From: Mangrovicoccus algicola
Lineage (GTDB): Bacteria > Pseudomonadota > Alphaproteobacteria > Rhodobacterales > Rhodobacteraceae
NCBI RefSeq assembly: GCF_014903745.1
Contig: NZ_JACVXA010000045.1
Span: 1-42,446 of the forward strand
Length of the DNA stretch: 42,446 bases
Reading direction: 5' to 3'
Part shown: piece by piece, positions 25,720 through 33,468 of the stretch
Position numbering within the stretch: the first letter of the stretch is position 1
How the letters are laid out: each line of letters begins with the position of its first letter
Notes under the pieces: model-generated
The model's input: only the letters and a program-made list of their open reading frames with translations
What the model was told of the DNA's origin: nothing
Database searches by the model: none
Position numbers and translations under genes: made by a program

Positions 25720-27438
25720 TCAGGCAGCGTCGCTGCGGGCGGGGCGGGCCGGGCCGGGGGCCTCTGTCCCGGCGGTCAGCTGGAAGGTTCCGACGATGGC
25801 CAGCAGCGCCTCGGCCTGGGCGCGCAGATCCAGGTTCGACGCGGTGGTTTCCTCGAACATGGCGGCATTCTGCTGCGTGACGCGGTCCAGCCCGCCCAGT
25901 GTGGTGTCGATCTCCGCCAGGCTGGAGGATTGCCGGATCGCGGAGTCGCTGATGTCCCGGATGCGGCCCGAAATCTGGTCGATGCGTCCGCGCACGCTGT
26001 GCAGGGAGTCGCCGGTACGGTTGACCAGGCCGACCCCGTCCTGCACCAGGCGGGTGCTGTTCTCGATCAGGGTCTTGATTTCCCGTGCCGCGTCCGAGGA
26101 CCGCTGTGCCAGGGCGCGGACCTCCGAGGCGACCACGGCGAAGCCGCGCCCGGCCTCGCCGGCGCGGGCCGCCTCCACCCCGGCATTCAGCGCCAGAAGG
26201 TTGGTCTGGAACGAGATGTCGTCGATCGTGGCGATGATCGAATGGATCTTTCCCGAAGCCTCCTCGATCCGGTCCATCGCCGCCACCGCGTCCCCGACCA
26301 GGGCAGAGCTGGCCTCGGCATCGGAACTGGTCGCCTGGGCCTCGCCGGAGGCGGTTCGGGCCAGCTCTGCCGCATCCTTCACCTGACCGGCGATCTGGCT
26401 GACCGTCGCCGAGACCTGGGCCAGCGAGGCAGCCTGGGTTTCCGTGCGCTTGGCCAGATCCGTGGTCGCCGCCGAGATGTCGTTCGACTGCGCCCCCACC
26501 GTGCCGGAGCGTTCCAGCACCTGGGCCATGGCTGCAGCCAGGGTTTCGCAGGCGGAATTGAAATCGGTGCGCAGCTCCTCGTATTCGTCGGGCAGCGGGT
26601 CGGGAATGCGGGCATGCAGCTTGCCGGCGGCCAGGTCCTTGAGCGCCGCTTTCAGCGTCTCGACGACGGTTTGCTGGGTCCGGCGGATGCGCGCCTGCTG
26701 CTCCTTCTCCCGCGTCTGCGCCGCGCGGGCGGCGGCATCCGCCTCCTGGGCGCGGGCCATTTCGGTGCGGGCCTGTTCCGCCGCGTCCTGCGCGACTGCC
26801 TGCGCGGCCAGCGCCTCGGCCTGCGCCTCCTCGGCCGCCTGCAGGGACTCCTCCGCCTCGCGCAGGCTGTCGCGGGCCTTGCGCCCGGCCTCCGCGATCT
26901 CCTCGGCATCCGCGACCGCGCGGGCGGCCATCCGGTTGCGGACGAGAACGCTGTAGATCAGCACGGCCGATTCGATCCCCGCGCAGGCACCGTGGATCAG
27001 CACCCGTTCGACATTCTGAAGAAGGTCGGCCGGGGGATAGATGAGCACCGGAAACAGCACTGCCAGCGTCAGGTGATGCAGCACGATCAGCGCGGTCGCC
27101 ACCAGGATCGGGCGCACGCTGTCCAGCATTGTCAGGCAGGCCAGCGCGGCGAAGAAGGCCATGTGGGCGTCGACCTGCCAGGCGTGGTTCGCCAGCGCGC
27201 CGGTCAGCATCATGACCTGCCCGATCAGCGCGGCGGCCACCAGCGTCTGGCCGTTGGCCATGGCCAGGCGCGGCGCGGCCAGGGCCATTGCCGTGAAGAC
27301 TGCGACGCCGACCAGAACCGGCAGGAGCGGGTTTCCGGCGCCCAGGGCGGCGAGCACCGGCAAGGGCGCGAGCAGCGCGGCGCCCCGCGACAGGAGCCGC
27401 AGCGCCCGAAGCGCCTGCGAATCGGACCCCGCCGTCAT
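25720..27438 (-). CDS. Methyl-accepting chemotaxis protein with six-TM input domain (572 aa)
   Basis: A chemoreceptor with an unusual N-terminal sensor: about six membrane helices (residues ~15-185) containing NHAWQVDAH, LIVLHHLTLAV and RVLIHGACAG, so several His and a Trp lie at membrane borders. There is no periplasmic ligand domain. A long Ala/Glu-rich coiled coil (about 195-300) and a HAMP-like region lead to the signalling hairpin tip ISFQTNLLALNAGVEAARAGEAGRGFAVVASEVR (given in part), which binds CheW/CheA. No CheR-binding pentapeptide is seen at the C-terminus. ATG at 27438 overlaps the upstream stop (ATGA). Confidence 0.9.
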   Translation of the reverse strand: MTAGSDSQALRALRLLSRGAALLAPLPVLAALGAGNPLLPVLVGVAVFTAMALAAPRLAMANGQTLVAAALIGQVMMLTGALANHAWQVDAHMAFFAALACLTMLDSVRPILVATALIVLHHLTLAVLFPVLIYPPADLLQNVERVLIHGACAGIESAVLIYSVLVRNRMAARAVADAEEIAEAGRKARDSLREAEESLQAAEEAQAEALAAQAVAQDAAEQARTEMARAQEADAAARAAQTREKEQQARIRRTQQTVVETLKAALKDLAAGKLHARIPDPLPDEYEELRTDFNSACETLAAAMAQVLERSGTVGAQSNDISAATTDLAKRTETQAASLAQVSATVSQIAGQVKDAAELARTASGEAQATSSDAEASSALVGDAVAAMDRIEEASGKIHSIIATIDDISFQTNLLALNAGVEAARAGEAGRGFAVVASEVRALAQRSSDAAREIKTLIENSTRLVQDGVGLVNRTGDSLHSVRGRIDQISGRIRDISDSAIRQSSSLAEIDTTLGGLDRVTQQNAAMFEETTASNLDLRAQAEALLAIVGTFQLTAGTEAPGPARPARSDAA

Positions 27439-27737
27439 GACCGCACCCCGCAGAGCGCGGCCAGCCTCCCGGCATCCAGCACCAACCACGCGCCCGCGGC
27501 GCGCAGCCGCCGCGCGAAGGCCGGATCCTGCGACGCGGCGAGGATGGCAAGCGGGGGATGCCGCGGGCCCAGCGGGTATCCCCCGGATTCCGCCACCAGC
27601 CGGTGCCGGTCGGCCCCGGCCAGGCCGGAGATGACCAGAACGGGACGGCCGGATTGCGGCATGGCCATGGCCATCGCCAGGATCGGCGGCGCCGCGATGG
27701 CGCAGAACAGGCAAAACCAGGTCAGGGCAGTCTGCAT
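27435..27737 (-). CDS. Small single-TM protein coupled to the chemoreceptor (100 aa)
   Basis: Not recognised. One hydrophobic segment at residues ~3-26 (TALTWFCLFCAIAAPPILA) is followed by a soluble domain of about 70 residues ending AGAWLVLDAGRLAALCG. The pattern of the soluble part, with VLVISGLAGADRHRL and LAILAASQDPAFARRL, recalls a small Rossmann- or receiver-like alpha/beta fold, but without the key acidic residues. ATG at 27737 has GGAGG 5 bases upstream. Its stop overlaps the chemoreceptor start, so the two are probably made in fixed ratio. Confidence 0.72.
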   Translation of the reverse strand: MQTALTWFCLFCAIAAPPILAMAMAMPQSGRPVLVISGLAGADRHRLVAESGGYPLGPRHPPLAILAASQDPAFARRLRAAGAWLVLDAGRLAALCGVRS

Positions 27738-27849
27738 GGAGCCTCCGGAACAGCGTCGCTTCCGGGATAGGCCGGCATGGCTTAGGCGGCGATTAACGCG
27801 GGCCTGGATAGTTAGGATTGTTCCCATTCGGGCGGTCATGCCGCCTGGC

Positions 27850-27873
27850 GGGGGCCGCGACGCGGCGGCCCCC
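27850..27873 (-). terminator. Hairpin after the MscS-family gene
   Basis: Arms GGGGGCCGC and GCGGCCCCC form a 9-bp perfect stem with a 6-base loop, 12 bases after the stop. There is no T-run; it may act with Rho or stabilise the transcript end. Confidence 0.45.
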
Positions 27874-27884
27874 GGCGCGCAGCA

Positions 27885-30296
27885 TCAGCTGTCGTCCGGA
27901 CCCTCGTCGCGATCCGGCCCGGCCTCCGGCCCCAGGGGCCGGGGACGGTGCGCGGGATCGGGATCCTCCACCCGCGTGGCGGTGGAGGTGATGGTGTCGC
28001 GGCGGGTGGCGGCCATTTCGTGCAGCCGCTCGAACAGTTCCCCGGGCATCTTCAGCTCGCGATGCGGGAAGGGGATCTCGATGCCGTAGCTGTCGAAGAC
28101 CTTCTTCATCTCCTCGGTATAGGCGCGGCCGACGCCCCATTGCTGGCCGGGCAGGGTCTTGATGCGCGCGCGGATATTGACCGAGCTGTCGCCCAGCCCG
28201 ACCACGCCGTGCATTTCCAGCCCCTCCAGGATGAAGGCGCCGAATTCGCCCTTCTTGACGTTGTCGAAGGCTTCGAACATCGCCTTGCGCGCCAGGTCGA
28301 TATCGGTGTCGTAGCTGACCCCCGCGACCTCGACATGGTAGGAGAAGCGGCGCATGAAGTTCGACACCGTGTCCACCGCCGAGAAGGGCACCAGGTGATA
28401 GGTGCCCGACAGGTCGCGGATGCCGACCGAGCGGATCGTCAGGCTCTCCACCGCGCCGGAGATCCCTGCCACGGTCACCACGTCGCCTTCGTTGATCGCG
28501 TTCTCCAGCTGGATGAAGACGCCGGTGATGATGTCCTGCACCAGTTTCTGGGCACCGAAACCGATGGCCAGGCCGATCACCCCGGCACCGGCGATCAGCG
28601 GCGCGATGTTGATGCCCAGCTCGCTGAGCGCCATCATCCCCGCGAAGACGATCACCGCGATGGTGATGGCGTTGCGCGCCAGGCTCAGCAGCGTGCGCTG
28701 CCGCGCCGAGACGGTGCGCATCGGCGCGGTGGAGGTCAGGCGGTCGTCGATCCAGGCGCTGATCGCGGCCCAGATGGCCAGGGCCACCAGGACGATGATC
28801 AGCGCGGTGGCCAGGCCCCAGAGCCGGTCGGCCTCCATCACCCGCTCGAAATGCGCGAGGTTCCAGGCGGCAAGACCGATGACGATGGCGGCGATGATCC
28901 CCGCCAGCCCCGCCAGCACCGACAGCGTCGGCAGGAACCCGTTGACCCGCTCGACGAAGAGCTGCAGCAGCCGCCCCTTGCCCGAGGGCACGGGCATCGC
29001 GGCATGGCCGGCCTTGCCGAGGATGCGCAGGCAGGCCAGGAACAGCACCAGCGCGCCCAGGCTCCACAGCGTCGCCTTGCCCAGAACGTCGAGCATGTCA
29101 TAGGGGCGGGTGATGGCGATCCAGTAGCAGGTGATGACATAGATCGCCGCCAGCGGCGGCCAGGCCTTGTTCCAGATGGTCTGGGTCGTGTCGGAGACGA
29201 CATTGGCGAATTCGTCCTCCTCCCCGTCCTCGCCCTGGGCCTTGCTCTGGCGGGCCTGCTCGGCCTTCTTCTGCTCCAGCCAGCTCTGGATCACCTTGTG
29301 CATGCGGCGGATGGCCAGGAGCGCCATGATCAGCGTCACGGTCAGCAGCACCGAGCGCAGCGAGGCGGCGATGGTGAAATTGGTCCAGACCCGGGCGATG
29401 GGCACCACCGCGACCAGCGTGTAGATCAAGAGGCCGCCGACCCGTTTCACGCAGCGGAAGATGGTCGTGTCGATCTCGCGCGCCATGCCCGAGAAGGTCA
29501 CGTCCCTGGGGCTGTAGGACACGAAGAGGCTGAGCACCGCGGTGAACGCCCCCACCAGCAGGAAGGCGTTCAGGTAATAAGCCTGCACCACCGCGACCGT
29601 GCCGCCGCCGAAGGCGGAGGCCAGCCCGTAGCCCGCGACCCAGGCCAGGATCAGGCCCGCGGCGCGCAAGAGCGACTGGACCGTCACCGCGATGGCGACG
29701 CGGCGGATGCTGCGGGTTTCGGGCGGCTTGACCAGCGCCCGCGCCAGCATCCGCAGCAGGCGGTAGATCGCCACCGTGGCGATGATCGTGGCAAGAAGCC
29801 GCGGCGCCTCGTGCATGATGCGGTCGCGGCGGTCCTGCGACAGAACCTCGGGGAGCGAGGCCAGCCGCTGCACATCGGTCAGCAGCGCGGCGGAGCGGGT
29901 GCGCAGGTCGTTGGCGAGGCCGGTCATCACCTCCGCCGCCTGCTGGGCGAAGCCGTGGAAATCGGGCGAGGCAAAGCTCTCCGCATCCTCTGCCGCGGCA
30001 TCCCCTTCCGCGGCGGTGTCCCCCTCTGCGGCGGTGTCCCCCGTCGCTTCGCCGTCGCCGGTCCCCTCGGCAGTGGCGAGCGCATCGATCAGGCGCTGGC
30101 GCGCCTCGTCATCCTGCAGCACCTCCAGCAGGGCGTCCAGATCGCCGCCCCCGGCATCGGCCGCGGCCGTTTCCTCCTGCGAGGATCCGCCGCCGCCCCC
30201 GGTGCCGGGCAGCAGCGCCTGGGCGGGCGCGGCGGCGGGAAACAGGTGGAGGGCGAGGAAGAGGATCGGCAGGATCCGCGGGAACCAGCGTGTCAT
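27885..30296 (-). CDS. Large MscS-family mechanosensitive channel (803 aa)
   Basis: An inner-membrane tension-gated channel of the large MscS type. It has a signal peptide (ILPILFLALHLFPAAAPAQA), an acidic Ala/Glu/Asp-rich periplasmic segment with three six-residue repeats near residues 85-105, and about eight or nine membrane segments. The MscS pore and beta domain follow at about residues 565-640: AGVIGLAIGFGAQKLVQDII, then FIQLENAINEGDVV and SAVDTVSNFMR. The C-terminal cytosolic cage domain ends in a charged tail. ATG at 30296 follows GGAGGAG. It lies next to the TelA/SPFH stress locus on the same strand, which suits a shared envelope-stress role (inference). Confidence 0.92.
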   Translation of the reverse strand: MTRWFPRILPILFLALHLFPAAAPAQALLPGTGGGGGSSQEETAAADAGGGDLDALLEVLQDDEARQRLIDALATAEGTGDGEATGDTAAEGDTAAEGDAAAEDAESFASPDFHGFAQQAAEVMTGLANDLRTRSAALLTDVQRLASLPEVLSQDRRDRIMHEAPRLLATIIATVAIYRLLRMLARALVKPPETRSIRRVAIAVTVQSLLRAAGLILAWVAGYGLASAFGGGTVAVVQAYYLNAFLLVGAFTAVLSLFVSYSPRDVTFSGMAREIDTTIFRCVKRVGGLLIYTLVAVVPIARVWTNFTIAASLRSVLLTVTLIMALLAIRRMHKVIQSWLEQKKAEQARQSKAQGEDGEEDEFANVVSDTTQTIWNKAWPPLAAIYVITCYWIAITRPYDMLDVLGKATLWSLGALVLFLACLRILGKAGHAAMPVPSGKGRLLQLFVERVNGFLPTLSVLAGLAGIIAAIVIGLAAWNLAHFERVMEADRLWGLATALIIVLVALAIWAAISAWIDDRLTSTAPMRTVSARQRTLLSLARNAITIAVIVFAGMMALSELGINIAPLIAGAGVIGLAIGFGAQKLVQDIITGVFIQLENAINEGDVVTVAGISGAVESLTIRSVGIRDLSGTYHLVPFSAVDTVSNFMRRFSYHVEVAGVSYDTDIDLARKAMFEAFDNVKKGEFGAFILEGLEMHGVVGLGDSSVNIRARIKTLPGQQWGVGRAYTEEMKKVFDSYGIEIPFPHRELKMPGELFERLHEMAATRRDTITSTATRVEDPDPAHRPRPLGPEAGPDRDEGPDDS
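29986..30039 (-). repeat. Three 18-bp tandem repeats inside the MscS gene
   Basis: Three consecutive 18-base units, the two at 30004-30021 and 30022-30039 nearly identical, encode the repeated GDTAAE peptide. Such in-frame repeats can change copy number without breaking the gene. Confidence 0.7.
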
Positions 30297-30568
30297 TCGG
30301 CTCCTCCGGCATCTGTCCGGGGCGTCAGAGGGCGGAGCGGTTCCGCGCGGCGGGCGTCTCGGCAGGACATGCCGAAGGGTGGGATCATCTGGGTGTTCTC
30401 TTGTGTCAGGCGTTGCTTGTGGTCTGCCGGTCGCCGGAGCGACGGCCTCGGGCGGGAACGCGCCCGGGCGGAAAAGGTTCCCGGCCCCGGCGCCATGTTG
30501 CGCGCCCGTTTTCGGGGACGCCCGCGGGGACTGTCAACCGCCCCGCCGCGCCATCGGCGGGGCCGGGC

Positions 30569-31690
30569 TCAGATCGCGCCCTGCTGCAGCGCCATCGCAT
30601 AGCCGAGCGCCCCGGCCAGCACCGCCCCGGCCAGGATGGCGGCCGCGATCTTCCACATCGACCAGGGCCGCGCGCCCTGCACCCGGCCCGACTGGGCATT
30701 GACCAGGATGCGGAAGGCCTGCCCGCGATAGCGGTAGACGCCCACCCAGACCGGCAGCAGCACATGCTTGAAGGTGACATCCGAGATCTGCGTGTCGATC
30801 GCGTGAATGCGCTGCCGGTCGCCGCCGATATCGAAGCGCACGTCGCGGGCGATGACCTGGTCCATCTGCGCGCGGGCGCCGTGATAGGCCTCGTCCAGGG
30901 CGACGCCGTAGGCCTCGGCGCGCAGCCCGGCGAGGTATTCGGGCTTGTAGGGTTCCAGCCGCGACAGGTCCCAGGGCGTCAGCCCGGCGATCATCTCGCC
31001 GGGCAGGCTGCGGCTGCCGGGGACCAGCACGTCGTCGAAATCGCGGGACACCCGGCCGCGGGCGGGATGCCAGCGCACGCGCGCCACCTGTTCGATGCTG
31101 CCGTCATTGCGGCGGCGGCTTTCGAAATAGACCTTCCCGCGCTGGCCGGAATAGCTGGACCGCGTGCGCGCGTCGAAGGTCCAGTAGGGCAGGTAGATGC
31201 CCTCCATCCGGCGGCCCCGGCGGGCATATTGCTGCAGCCCCGAGGGCGCGAACCACAGCCGGCCCAGCCAGCGCGTCATCGCCGCGCGCGCCTCCGCCTC
31301 GCCGAGCGCGAAGGGCACCAGCGCGCGCGGGCGGATATGGCGGCTGGGGGCGGGGTCCCCCACCACCGGCGTCGCGCAGAAGGGGCATTCCCCGGCATGG
31401 ATGCCGGGGCGGAATTCCACCTCCGCGCCGCAGCCGCTGCATTGCAGGACCCGGGTTTCCTCCATCTCGGCGGCGTCCAGCTGGTTCTCCAGCGCGGCGC
31501 GGAAATCCAGTTCGCGGATCGCCCGGGGCGCGCCCCATGGCCCGTTGCGGTCGTCGATCTCCGCGACATGGCCGCAATGGCCGCAGGCCAGGACGCCCCG
31601 GCCGGGGTCGAACTGCATCGGCGCGCCGCAGGCCGGGCAGGGAAAGCCCTGTCCCGCGCCGTCCTGCGCGGTGTCGCTCGTGCCGATCAT
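30569..31690 (-). CDS. TFIIB-type zinc-ribbon membrane protein (373 aa)
   Basis: Two zinc ribbons lie at the N-terminus: FPCPACG...LACGHCG (about residues 16-40) and LQCSGCG...GECPFCAT (about 82-107). A mixed soluble domain follows with GIYLPYWTFDARTRSSY, DDVLVPGSRSLP and HVLLPVWVGVYRYRG. One membrane helix near the C-terminus (about 347-367, MWKIAAAILAGAVLAGAL) anchors it, so the bulk faces the cytosol. Proteins with this build occur next to SPFH proteins; in Bacillus subtilis the ydjGHI genes, which act with PspA at the membrane, are a comparable set. This supports a role as membrane anchor or partner of the SPFH protein at 32.3-33.4 kb. Confidence 0.78.
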   Translation of the reverse strand: MIGTSDTAQDGAGQGFPCPACGAPMQFDPGRGVLACGHCGHVAEIDDRNGPWGAPRAIRELDFRAALENQLDAAEMEETRVLQCSGCGAEVEFRPGIHAGECPFCATPVVGDPAPSRHIRPRALVPFALGEAEARAAMTRWLGRLWFAPSGLQQYARRGRRMEGIYLPYWTFDARTRSSYSGQRGKVYFESRRRNDGSIEQVARVRWHPARGRVSRDFDDVLVPGSRSLPGEMIAGLTPWDLSRLEPYKPEYLAGLRAEAYGVALDEAYHGARAQMDQVIARDVRFDIGGDRQRIHAIDTQISDVTFKHVLLPVWVGVYRYRGQAFRILVNAQSGRVQGARPWSMWKIAAAILAGAVLAGALGYAMALQQGAI

Positions 31691-31851
31691 GTCATCCTCC
31701 GTCCGGCTTCCCGCGGATCACGCCCGGGGGTCCCGCCCGGGCCGCCCGGGGCAGGGGATGGATTGCAATGTTGCGGGGACGGGGGCAGGATCGCGGATGA
31801 TCCGCCCAGCCGCGACCCCAGCCAGGCGCCGTCGCGAAAGGATATGATCCC

Positions 31852-32238
31852 ATGACCGCAGCCCGGCCCGCCCGCGCCTGCCTTCTTCCGGCCCTTGCCG
31901 TCCTGGCCGCCTGTTCCGGCGATGCCGGCCCCGCCGATCCCGGACGTTTCGCCCTGCGCTTCGGCGAGCGCGAGATCGAGGGGCGCTATGATCCGGCCGG
32001 GTTCGACAGCGCCGAGGCCCGCCGCGCCACGGCCCAGGTCTGTGCCGGAACGGCGCTGGCGCGCTACGAGGAAACCGGCCGCGCCGACGGGAGGCGCGAC
32101 ATCGCGGCCGCGTGCGAGAGCTTCACCAAGGTCAATGACGGCACCGCGGTGTTCACCCGCCGCGATGACGGCCGCATCCGGGTGCAGATCAACAGCGCCC
32201 TGGACGGCCGTTCGGGCAGCGTCAGCTACGACATCTGA
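31852..32238 (+). CDS. Small lipoprotein of unknown function (128 aa)
   Basis: A lipobox is clear: LLPALAVLAACSGD, with Cys21 to be lipidated, so it is a membrane-anchored periplasmic protein. The mature part has two Cys (in QVCAGTAL and AACESF) that could pair, and a C-terminal strand region RIRVQINSALDGRSG. I do not recognise the family. ATG at 31852 follows AAAGGA. It lies on the plus strand inside the otherwise minus-strand stress locus, divergent from the zinc-ribbon gene and convergent with the SPFH gene, with 23 bases between the stops. Confidence 0.72.
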   Translation: MTAARPARACLLPALAVLAACSGDAGPADPGRFALRFGEREIEGRYDPAGFDSAEARRATAQVCAGTALARYEETGRADGRRDIAAACESFTKVNDGTAVFTRRDDGRIRVQINSALDGRSGSVSYDI

Positions 32239-32261
32239 GACGGGCATGACGGGGGGCCGCG

Positions 32262-33371
32262 TCAGCCGGCCGGCGGCGGGGGCGGCATCACGGTGAAGAG
32301 CTGCGCCAGCTCCGTCACCTCCTCGGCGCGCTTCCAGCCATCCTGGCCCTGGGTCCAGACCAGCGTGTCGCGGCGAAGCCCGCCCTCGGTCACCATCCGC
32401 CCCAGCCGCGCCTTGGAGAAGGGCCCCGTGGTCTGCCCGTTCTCGGCCAGGTGCCAGACATGCTCGACCGGCGGCGGAGGCGGCGGCGGGGGCGCGGCCT
32501 GGGCGGGGGCGGCGGGACGCGCGCCCCAGGGGCCCTGCGCCATCTGGCTTCCCATGCCCATTCCCATGCCCATTCCGATCCCGGCGCCCATGGCCGAATG
32601 CGGCGTCGCGGCGGCGGCGGTCATCGCCTCGGCCGCCGAATAGTGCTGATAGGCGGCCAGGTCGCCGATCACCCCCATCGCGCTGCGCTTGTCCAGCGCA
32701 GCCTCCACGGCCGCGGGCAGCGAGATGTTCTCGACATAGAGCTCGGGCATGTCCAGCCCGTAGCCTTCCAGCGTGGGCGCGATCCGCTCGGCCATCAGCC
32801 TGCCGAACTCGGCCGTGTTCGCGGCCATGTCCAGCACCGGGATGCCCGATCCGGCCGCCACGCGCGAGAATTCCTGCACGATGATGTTTCGGATCTGGAA
32901 GCTGATCTCGTCCGCGGTGAATTCGCCATCCGTGCCGACGATCTCGGTCATGAAGCGCGCGGCGTCCTTCACCCGGATCGAATAGGTGCCGTAGGCGCGC
33001 AGCCGCACCGGGCCGAATTCCGGGTCACGCATCATCAGCGGGTTCTTCGTGCCCCATTTCAGCCCGTTGAACCGGGTCGTGGCGACGAAATAGACCTCGG
33101 ACTTGAAGGGCGAGCGGAAGCCGTGATCCCAGTGCTGCAGGGTCGTCATCACCGGCATGTTGTTGGTTTCCAGCATGTAAAGGCCGGGGGTGAAGACATC
33201 GGCCATCTGGCCTTCATGCACGAAGACCGCGGTCTGGCCCTCGCGGACCGTCAGCTTGGCGCCGTACTTGATTGCATGGCCGTGCCGCTCGAACCGCCAG
33301 ACCATCGTGTCGCGGGTGTCGTCCACCCAGTCGATGACATCGATGAACTCGCCGGTGAGGAAGGAGAACAT
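32262..33371 (-). CDS. SPFH (YdjI-like) protein with C-terminal GYF domain (369 aa)
   Basis: An SPFH/Band-7 protein of the virion-core/YdjI type: IDVIDWVDDTRDTMVWRF at the start, VREGQTAVFVHEGQ, GLKWGTKNPLMMRD and VRLRAYGTYSIRV. There is no N-terminal TM helix. After the SPFH core (about residues 1-240) comes a Gly/Met stretch (GMGMGMGMG) and a Pro run of eight. A GYF_2 domain follows, HVWHLAENGQTTGPFS...LVWTQGQDGWKRAEEV. GYF domains bind Pro-rich peptides. SPFH proteins form large membrane-associated assemblies and link membrane stress to PspA-like factors. ATG at 33371 follows AAAGGA. A 97-base gap separates it from the upstream lipoprotein gene. Confidence 0.85.
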   Translation of the reverse strand: MFSFLTGEFIDVIDWVDDTRDTMVWRFERHGHAIKYGAKLTVREGQTAVFVHEGQMADVFTPGLYMLETNNMPVMTTLQHWDHGFRSPFKSEVYFVATTRFNGLKWGTKNPLMMRDPEFGPVRLRAYGTYSIRVKDAARFMTEIVGTDGEFTADEISFQIRNIIVQEFSRVAAGSGIPVLDMAANTAEFGRLMAERIAPTLEGYGLDMPELYVENISLPAAVEAALDKRSAMGVIGDLAAYQHYSAAEAMTAAAATPHSAMGAGIGMGMGMGMGSQMAQGPWGARPAAPAQAAPPPPPPPPVEHVWHLAENGQTTGPFSKARLGRMVTEGGLRRDTLVWTQGQDGWKRAEEVTELAQLFTVMPPPPPAG

Positions 33372-33438
33372 GCGCTTGGTCCTTTCGCGGGTCGGGGGCA
33401 GGGCGGGCGCGGGGCCTGCCGCGGGGCGGTTATCGCAT

Positions 33439-33455
33439 GGCCCGGCCGCCGGGCC
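33439..33455 (-). terminator. Hairpin between DUF2927 and SPFH genes
   Basis: GGCCCGG, three bases, CCGGGCC: a 7-bp perfect stem 13 bases after the DUF2927 stop. No T-run follows, so it may only reduce read-through into the SPFH gene. Confidence 0.35.
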
Positions 33456-33468
33456 AAGCCGGGGGCGA

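Noticed and set aside
30359-30375. Inverted repeat TCGGCA-N5-TGCCGA upstream of the MscS gene
   Set aside because: Short GC-rich repeats are common by chance in 70% GC DNA, and no promoter can be placed around it.
30293-30388. Possible leader peptide gene ending in ATGA at the MscS start
   Set aside because: The frame starts at an ATG with only a weak AGAGA site and has Arg/Pro-rich shadow composition; the overlap alone is not enough.
27948-30602. Plus-strand open frame of about 880 codons
   Set aside because: It is antisense to the well-supported MscS gene, and its product is a His/Asp/Gln-rich low-complexity chain typical of shadows in high-GC DNA.
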